Below, in pieces: positions 57,358-64,000 of a stretch of DNA of 64,000 nucleotides (position 1 is the first letter of the stretch; each line of letters starts with the position of its first letter). A model generated the notes under the pieces. The model had not been told where the DNA came from, did no database searches, and saw only the letters and a program-made list of their open reading frames with translations. A program made the translations under genes and the position numbers. The stretch comes from Ctena decussata (lineage: Eukaryota; Mollusca; Bivalvia; Lucinida; Lucinidae), in contig OZ022505.1 of assembly GCA_963989385.1 (NCBI GenBank), forward strand, positions 57,353,737-57,417,736, given 5' to 3'.

Positions 57358-57545
57358 CCAAACCCTCTCCTTTTGATGCCTTATTCTTCCCTTCTTCCCC
57401 GGTTCGAAAAAAAAAAACAAACAGTTTACTGCTGGGTTGGCACAGTTTTCCAGTCGTCAGCTGACCGAAAAGTTTTTCGAACCCGCGACCATCTGCATCA
57501 TAACCGTGCTTCCCAAACCGTTCGACCACGCGCCACTCTAATATC
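57358..57545 (-). mobile_element. tRNA-derived SINE family S2, copy 2
   Basis: The minus-strand head GGCGCGTGGTCGAACGGTTT has a Ser/Leu-type A box, and the B box GGGTTCGAAAA lies near 57475. The body shares TTCCAGTCGTCAG, TTTACTGCTGGG and GGTTCGAAAAA with the copy at 28707-28919. It lies immediately after, and opposite to, the SINE at 57102. Confidence 0.75.
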
Positions 57546-57572
57546 ATACTACTATTATAATACCATCAGAAT

Positions 57573-57803
57573 TGAGCCACATCATGTGATGTCCAACAAT
57601 GTGGCAATTTTGTCATGTGATATTCAGCTCATCCGTCTCAATCACACAAGGTGACCAGCTGTTGGCTGTATGACTTGGGCCACTTCTATAGATTGCTGAT
57701 GTGACAAGCGAAGGCTCTGATCAGACTGCACTTATGTGCAGTCTGATCAGAGCCCTTGCTTGTCACCAATGCCACATTGTTAGAAATCACATGATGTAGC
57801 TCA
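57573..57803. mobile_element. Palindromic MITE with TGAGCCACATCATGTGAT ends
   Basis: TGAGCCACATCATGTGAT pairs with ATCACATGATGTAGCTCA, and ACAATGTGGCA pairs with TGCCACATTGT. The centre 57713-57754 is a perfect hairpin (GGCTCTGATCAGACTGCACT...GAGCC). The TGAGCC end and GATCAGA words suggest distant kinship to MITE family 1. Confidence 0.82.
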
Positions 57804-57904
57804 GATAAAGTATACCATCGAGAATGTCAGACTTGTGAATCACTAAATGAGAAGAAATGGAAATTAACAAAAGTTGTATACTTATTTTGCTTTTGAGTGT
57901 AGAC

Positions 57905-58113
57905 GCATGCTGAAAAAGCCTAATATAGATTTATAAGATCATTTGGTTGTACGAGACTAGCACACATCTTTAGCCGGCAATAATTTTGAACTTTCTGTGG
58001 TACAATAATTGCTTTATTGTCTTCAATTATTTCACAAATTGATTTCTGACCTACACTAGTACCTTTCTCTGATATTTATTACTTCGGACGCTATTCTAGT
58101 CCTGAGCTGCCAA
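57905..58113 (+). repeat. Dispersed repeat K, copy 2 (partner 27955-28155)
   Basis: Contains GATTTATAAGATCATTTGG, AATAATTGCTTTATTGTCTT, ATTTCACAAATTGATTTCTG and TTATTACTTCGGACGC. Confidence 0.6.
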
Positions 58114-59317
58114 CTGAGATGCAACAGATATAATACCATTTGCTGATCAACTCTCAATTTCTATGTGAGAAAATTTATAGTAATCTGAACTTTCGTTTTG
58201 AAGACGAAACACTTCAGATTTTTTGAATAATACAACATTTCAAGCAAAGCTGAGTCATGTCAAGAGTAACAACATTGCAACGGGACACCCTCAGATTCAG
58301 CGCTTAAATACAGAAACAATGTAACATTTGCGTTTAAAGTTTGACGACTATTAAGTACATTGGTAGAACTTTAGAATGTCATATCTCTTGTTGTCCCTCT
58401 GAACTGCTATTTAGCTGGGATAATCTCCAGCTAAACAGAGTATAAATGGCTTCCAATGTACAGAGTCAGATATACCTACGACCACAGCGTCTTGTCTTGT
58501 GAAATGATTATTAGTAAGATTTGGTCTAATTACTTAATTCTATAATCGGTTGATATACTCATAGAACATATAATTTAGCCGTTGTTGTTTTTAGTCAAAT
58601 ACTCGATATTTAGCTAGCAGATATATGAACACAAACCATGTATAAAATACATGAAGAATATTTTGTTGATAATACAACTTTGAGTGTAGGCGATTATCAG
58701 TCATTGCTCTACCATAGCCGTTTTTTTTTTGTCAATCAAATACTTTGGTACAGTTTCCTGTGCTTGCATTGTTGTGATCTAATTCTAAAATTGCATTTAT
58801 TATACATAGGTTGCTAGATTTATATCGTTTGTCCTTAGCGTGTAATATGTTTTTTCGATAATTCTACGGGGAAGCATCGTTCCAGTAAAACAGAACACTG
58901 ATAGTAACGTTGGGCAGCATCTGATGGACAGTTTCAAAATGTTTTGAAATATGTTATATACACTTGGTTTTAACATATTCATAACTTAGTCTTATTTTCT
59001 ACAGCAGCTTATTAAATTGTACGACTCTTTACATTTGTTTTCTAAAGCAGCTATGCAAATCTGTTATCGAAAATACCATGACAGTACCTCCTAATCTGCA
59101 ATACGCAAAAACAAAGTTCATTTTCAACCGACTGTTTTTTTTTTCGAAAATGTGTATTTGCATACCATTAGCTTGTGCAAAATGCATAATAATTCAATAC
59201 TGTAACAGCACCTCTGACATATCGGAAAGTGAATGGTGCTAACAATCTCACAAAATGTTGTCTGAAGCCGTAATTCTCAGACAAATCGACGTCTTTTGAT
59301 TTAATTTGGAAAACAGA
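58114..59317. other. AT-rich DNA without recognised feature
   Basis: Two loosely similar TAGCCGTT...GTCAATCAAATACT words (58575, 58715). No gene seen. Confidence 0.4.
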
Positions 59318-59318
59318 A

Positions 59319-59322
59319 GGGG

Positions 59323-59355
<33 letters not shown>
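59319..59355. repeat. Poly-A tract
   Basis: About 36 residues, almost all A, after GGGG. Confidence 0.9.
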
Positions 59356-59356
<1 letters not shown>

Positions 59357-61080
59357 AAGGGTTAGATCCCTAGATTTAGAATTGATCGACATGACTTCAG
59401 AATCTTTTTTTCATGGCATCAACTAGGTTCCACATAACAATATAATGGACTTTCTTCACAATAAAAAGTTGTACGCGAATTCAGACCGAAGCTGATACAA
59501 GTGACCATTGTGTTGTTTGTGGTTCGAAAGTTGCGAAGTACTAAATTCGCTGAAAATTAGGGTTTTAATATAAATGTTTATACATATGTAAAAGTCGAAT
59601 TAACCCTAACCACCTTTTGTATAAATATAATGCGACTATGCCAATATTGGCCATGCACTTAATTGGTAGATGTAGATGTAGAAATGCTAAATTAAATGCT
59701 AATCAACGTCGAAAACATATCGAACAGTCAAGGTGAAGGCTTCGTAGGCATAGACATATCATTGCACCGCCAAGCAGGAAATTTCTTCCGTTTTTGACAA
59801 ATTGAATATTCTGTTTACTTAATGGAGACTTAGCCAAAACATTGTTGCAATATAATAACCTTCTGGCCATAAACCAGACAAACAGGAACACTTAATTCAG
59901 AAATGTCAATGTTCTGAATTGTCCAGACTCATAAGGATTAGATTCTTAGAAGAGGTACATAATTAACAGTGTTGTTAATTCAAAGCTTCGGAGGAATACG
60001 ATGGAAATCCAGCTAATCCTACATGTAATGATGCACTGTGAGGAATTTCGTGTAATGATAATTTAACGTGGAGTTGAAACTGAAACATACGTAACGTTAA
60101 TATTAATTCAATCGAACAGACAACTGATGATTGTAGCAGGATTTATCATTACCTGTGTTCAAATATCGGATTAATGAATGAGAGCTGTGCAGTGACCGCA
60201 GTGCTTGGAATACAATCCGCATCAGAACTTTACGTATTGGAGCTTTAAACTTGTTTTATGAGCGCAACCTCCCATTCTCTCCCGATATAGCCGAAGAAAA
60301 GCGATTAGTTTGTGTAAGGACTTCCTAACTTATCATTGAGAAATCACAGTAAAGTTAAACAATTATTAGAAAACTACATGTATAGTGAAGCATAGTTGAA
60401 GACTCTGCTAGTCCGAAGTCGAAGCAAACAAAGATAACTAGGTAAAAATGATAGGCCAATACATATATGCATATAAAGCAATTCTCTTTAATAGCTACAG
60501 ATACGATTCAGCTCTACGATAAAATTCTCAGTTACTTTCCAATCGCGTGAAAGCAAGCTGGTCTTAATATTCCCAGTTTCCATAATCCCTGGCATATGCA
60601 CGCGCAAAGCAGGTCATATTTTTTAGACTTAATGCCATGTTAATCAAACTTGTAGACTCCCGACACTGCTCATGGTCAGGCATAATATGTGATTTTCGAA
60701 TGAGAAGGGAAATTCTAAATCCTAAGGTCATTAATTTCTTGTTGTCGACTTATTGTTTTCGTACATTACGATGTTATTAGCACAAACTTCTCATTTATCA
60801 GGTTTACAAGGCATTCTGTTGTAATGTCACATTTGAATAGGTCCTTTTATTCATACACGACAAAACCAGTTTTGTATTTTGTCAAAAGTTTTCTTTCTTG
60901 AATACTTGGTCTTGGTTTAAACAATACAGTCATAATTTCAATGGCATGCCAGATAAGATTTACACAAAAAAGCTAACGGGAGTGGAACTGAAGTAACATC
61001 CTTATAGAATTTCTTTCACCATGCTTATAGAATCCCTTTTCCTTATATCTTTCTACTATTTTGCCACAATATGTCAAATA
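59356..61080. other. AT-rich DNA without recognised feature
   Basis: 1.7 kb, chance frames only. Confidence 0.45.
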
Positions 61081-61136
61081 TTATTTACAATTCCTTATGT
61101 AGCCCCGTAGGTAAGGGAAAATTAGGGGATGACTGT

Positions 61137-61280
61137 ACTCAAATTGTCATTTGGGGAGTAAATCATCGGTTTAATGGTCGGAAATACCGTTTTTCTGCTA
61201 CGCGCCAGCGTTGCCGTATAAGGAAATTTGCGATCATAAAACCGACGAACTAGTTCTCCAAATGACAGTATTCAATACAA
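61137..61280. mobile_element. 144-bp palindromic MITE
   Basis: CTCAAATTGTCATTTGGGGA is matched by TCTCCAAATGACAGTATTCA on the right, and ATCGGTTTAATGGTCG by CGATCATAAAACCGA. The ends are approximate. Confidence 0.7.
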
Positions 61281-61446
61281 TTATGCCCAGTCTAATCTTC
61301 ACCTTTAAACTTATACCATTTTGCGTCCAGAACAAACACTTTTAGCGGGGTAAACCAGACGTTAGCCAATGAGAAGTGACGTAACCCTATAACGTCGGGG
61401 TTCAGGATATACTGATAGACTCCATAGTAAACACACAAAAAACATC

Positions 61447-61676
61447 TGGTCCTGATTGTTTAAAGCTTCGTTAGCCTAACGAGGTCGTTAGGCGAGAACT
61501 CATTTGGTCCTACAGTACTCACAAAATAAATTGCCGTAATATTTTGGGCTGAAATTGGTGAGCTTTAGCTCCTCAATTTTTTTCGGCAAAAATGGCAGTG
61601 ATTTTACGTATATGTTAACATTGAAAATTTAACGTCTCGTTATCGATCGAAGTCATTACCTTTGAACCACCGGAAC
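61447..61676. mobile_element. Diverged relative of the MITE at 6903-7074
   Basis: The left GGTCCTGATTGTTTAAAGC, then TTCGTTAGCCTAACGAGG, and the right ATTTAACGTCTCGTTATCGA, then CTTTGAACCACCGGAACC, match the ends and subterminal words of 6903-7074. The spacer is longer and unrelated in part. Confidence 0.75.
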
Positions 61677-61679
61677 CAG

Positions 61680-62736
61680 ATAACTATGCTGATGCGAACA
61701 TGAAGACTTTGTGCAATCCGCAGCAAGAACAAAAGAAAATCCCTCTAGGTCACGATAAGCCCAAACAAAGTCATGGTTGATCAGGCGCAAACCTTTCATT
61801 ACATGTTATTCTGAGGTAAAACTTATGAAAGGTCAATCATTTAGTCTAAGGCTCAAGTCATCATCGTGTAATTGAAGAAGGGGGTAAAGTGTGAGTCGTG
61901 ATTAGGCTAACCATCATACAATTTTGTTGCGAAGTAAGCTTCCTATACACGAGCAAATTTTCTTGAACACAGACACTGAAGCAAAGAAAGTTTGACAAAC
62001 ATTTCGCGTCCACACGTAACATATTATATGCCGTAGGAAAATGTGACAAAGGAAAACTTCGCTAAAAATACGTTGGTAAATAAATATTTGCTGCAGTGTT
62101 CTGACGCATAAAGTTGTCCCGTCAAAGTAACCTGGACAAATAAACTTTGTCAGTTTGAACGGCCAATAATGCCACATTGTCATTCTTTGCCATACTTTGG
62201 TCAAATGAAACTGATTTGATTTAAAGAAAAGTTTTCTGGTTGTTTTTGCTTTTTTTGTGTGTTTTTATAGTTTTTTAGCTGCTTTCTTTGTTATATATTC
62301 TATGACAAACTTTCTTTTCCTTCGGCCTATTTTGTTTGTCAAGGAAACAGTGCACAAGCTAAGTCAATAATGACATGCCGGTTATATACACAACACAATA
62401 CTTGGTAAGATTTTAAAACATAATAGAGAGCTTGCGTGGAAAAGAAAATATAAGAAAGAACAGCATAAACCTCTTACAAATGTTTGAAATAATCTTATAA
62501 ATACTATATGAAAATGACGTAGAACGGAATGTAAAGGTAAACACTATATAATTAATACTTTGTTGCAATTATTATAAAAAACACATAATTGTTTGTATAA
62601 AAACATTTGTGTAAACGAAAAATATGCGTTTTTATCACGTACTTTGGTTTTTCGATAAACTAATAAAAAATGGGATGACAGATAATGACACTAACTATAA
62701 GGACAGAAGTGCCTGTGCAACATAGTGTATAATAAT
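61680..62736. other. AT-rich DNA without recognised feature
   Basis: Minus frames at 61861-62049 and 61914-62204 lack recognisable domains. Confidence 0.4.
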
Positions 62737-62976
62737 TGAGCCGCGACAGGACAAATTCCACAAAATGGCATGTGCGCCCAGCGAAGAAGCAAATCAGCCT
62801 GGGCATCCGCCCAATCTAATCACAGTCTTCGCTGTCGGAATGGAAGTAGCTTAGACCATTGGCTACCCTTTAATTGCAAAGCAAATATTATGATCAGACT
62901 TGGCGGATGCTCAGGCTGATCTGAGTCTTCTCTGGGTGCACATTCCACTTTGGTGGTTTTGTCGTGTTGCAGCTCA
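62737..62976. mobile_element. Palindromic MITE family 1, copy g
   Basis: TGAGCCGCGACAGGACAAAT...TTTTGTCGTGTTGCAGCTCA with ATGTGCGCCCAGCGAAGA and TTGGCGGATGCTCAGGCTGA. Same subtype as copy e, with more decay. Confidence 0.85.
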
Positions 62977-63734
62977 ACTATATGCCTTAACTTGAGACAG
63001 CTCCTAAATGAGCTGTGTCATCAGGATCCGTACTGTTAGTTATTTTAGCCAATCAGCGAATAGTACATGTATAGCCAAGGTCCACAAATATCAGATAGAT
63101 TTAAGTAGTTGGTTTAAGTGACGTAATATCCAGGATAATTACAGCTTGTAATGCAGTATGACATAAATTGCCTGACATTATTTTTTGATAAATTCTTATT
63201 ACATAAAAGGTCAAGTGGTTCTGCTATAGGATACGTGCCATTGTTAAAGTATTACAGAAGCTTCTGGAAGGATTCCAATCTGCTGGGAACTTTCGAAAAC
63301 ATAGGAACAGTTTCACTTGTGAAGTTAAAGCATCGATGAGAAAACGTCAAATATGTAAATAACTTTGAAACAAACACTTGCCAGCTAGGCTTTGCAGCCA
63401 TCTGAAACATTGGTGGACTGTCATGCGATTCTACATAATTGCACATATAACTTGTCCTATAAAACACTTAGTCCTGGACTACAAAGTCTCCTACAAAATT
63501 CAAGTTATCATTTACAGCTTAATACGCACTGTTCCCTATATACATGCGACCTTGCTTCTGCACATACTTCAGAGCATGTCCACAAACCACTGTCTGCTGC
63601 GGAATGTGCTATGTGTATTTACCGGCTGTGACAATGGCTTGGCACTTATGCAAAATGTGTACTTGCGCATAAATAAGATAACGTATAGTCCTTCTAAGTC
63701 CTATTTATCCGACCTATCATTTCCTACTGGGCAC

Positions 63735-64000
63735 GTTCGGCATAATCACTTGGGTAAACCCGAGCCCTTCAACTGAATTCATCGTCCTTTTGCGCCCTGC
63801 TTATTGGTCCTTTCTCTTCTTGTATACTGAACACGTTCGGCATAATTACTTGCGTAAACCGGCGCAATACCCAGGTATTCCTCGGCTACTCGAATATATG
63901 TATACATATCTTTGAGTATCCCGAGGAAAACCTGGGTATTGTTCGGGTTTCGGTAAATCCGAACATCACTTAGGTATTCTTCGGACTACTCAGAGATATG
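63735..64000. repeat. Repeat entering from the right edge
   Basis: CACGTTCGGCATAATCACTT, then GGGTAAACC, recurs 101 bp later (63832) and a related TCGGGTTTCGGTAAATCCGA follows. AATACCCAGGTATTCCTCGG at 63867 is inverted at about 63920 (GAGGAAAACCTGGGTATT). Probably one end of an element cut by the window. Confidence 0.6.

Overview
The window looks like intergenic or intronic nuclear DNA from a mollusc, most likely a marine heterodont (venerid-like) bivalve. It is AT-rich, densely packed with repeats, and has no operons, no ribosome-binding-site logic and no long open frames. The taxonomic guess rests on repeat types: a tRNA-headed SINE with a MetaSINE-like central domain (14662-14939), about seven copies of a ~240-bp palindromic element that begins and ends TGAGCC/GGCTCA, a TTAA-flanked CCC...GGG MITE, and three elements made of ~140-170-bp tandem units next to a TCCG/CGGA-rich run, an architecture I recall from bivalve 'pearl'-type elements. 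The species cannot be fixed from the sequence alone. I see no host protein-coding gene that I would defend. Nearly all short open frames are chance frames or lie in repeats.

Layout. 0-5.6 kb: SINE, a fragment of a dispersed repeat called family F here, a foldback MITE and a piggyBac-type MITE in AT-rich DNA. 5.6-7.6 kb: a dead LINE reverse transcriptase on the minus strand, broken by two later insertions with identifiable target-site duplications: an 829-bp giant foldback and a 172-bp MITE. 7.8-13.2 kb: minisatellite, inverted copies of one repeat family, a tandem-unit element and a 0.7-kb array of AT-rich palindromic units. 14-15 kb: palindromic MITE and a SINE with a perfect 8-bp duplication. 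19-24 kb: a TIR element, another palindromic MITE and a second tandem-unit element. 25.4-27.7 kb: the best-preserved unit, a short LTR retrotransposon with two LTRs about 97.6% identical over aligned positions, a primer-binding site, and a Bel/Pao-type zinc-knuckle gag followed by coiled-coil-like sequence, but no pol. 28-34 kb: SINE, foldbacks with hairpin ends, a 37-bp-arm hairpin. 34-39 kb: mostly featureless AT-rich DNA with two MITE copies. 39-43 kb: TIR element, 73-bp minisatellite and two copies of a ~567-bp repeat (family D). 45.6-46.8 kb: third tandem-unit element. 48-55 kb: MITEs, a TTAA-bounded long-TIR element and a mosaic of repeat modules D, E and F. 57-58 kb: two SINEs of opposite orientation and a palindrome. 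61-64 kb: MITEs and the start of a repeat that leaves the window.

How the parts relate. There is no pathway here; the content is layered transposition. The LINE is older than the two elements inside it, because removing each insertion with one target copy restores a continuous local reading frame. The LTR element is comparatively young. The most interesting objects are the gag-only LTR element with a near-palindromic CRE-like cluster in its LTRs, the giant foldback inside the LINE, the shared tandem-unit architecture of three unrelated-looking elements, and the near-perfect hairpin at 32511-32587.
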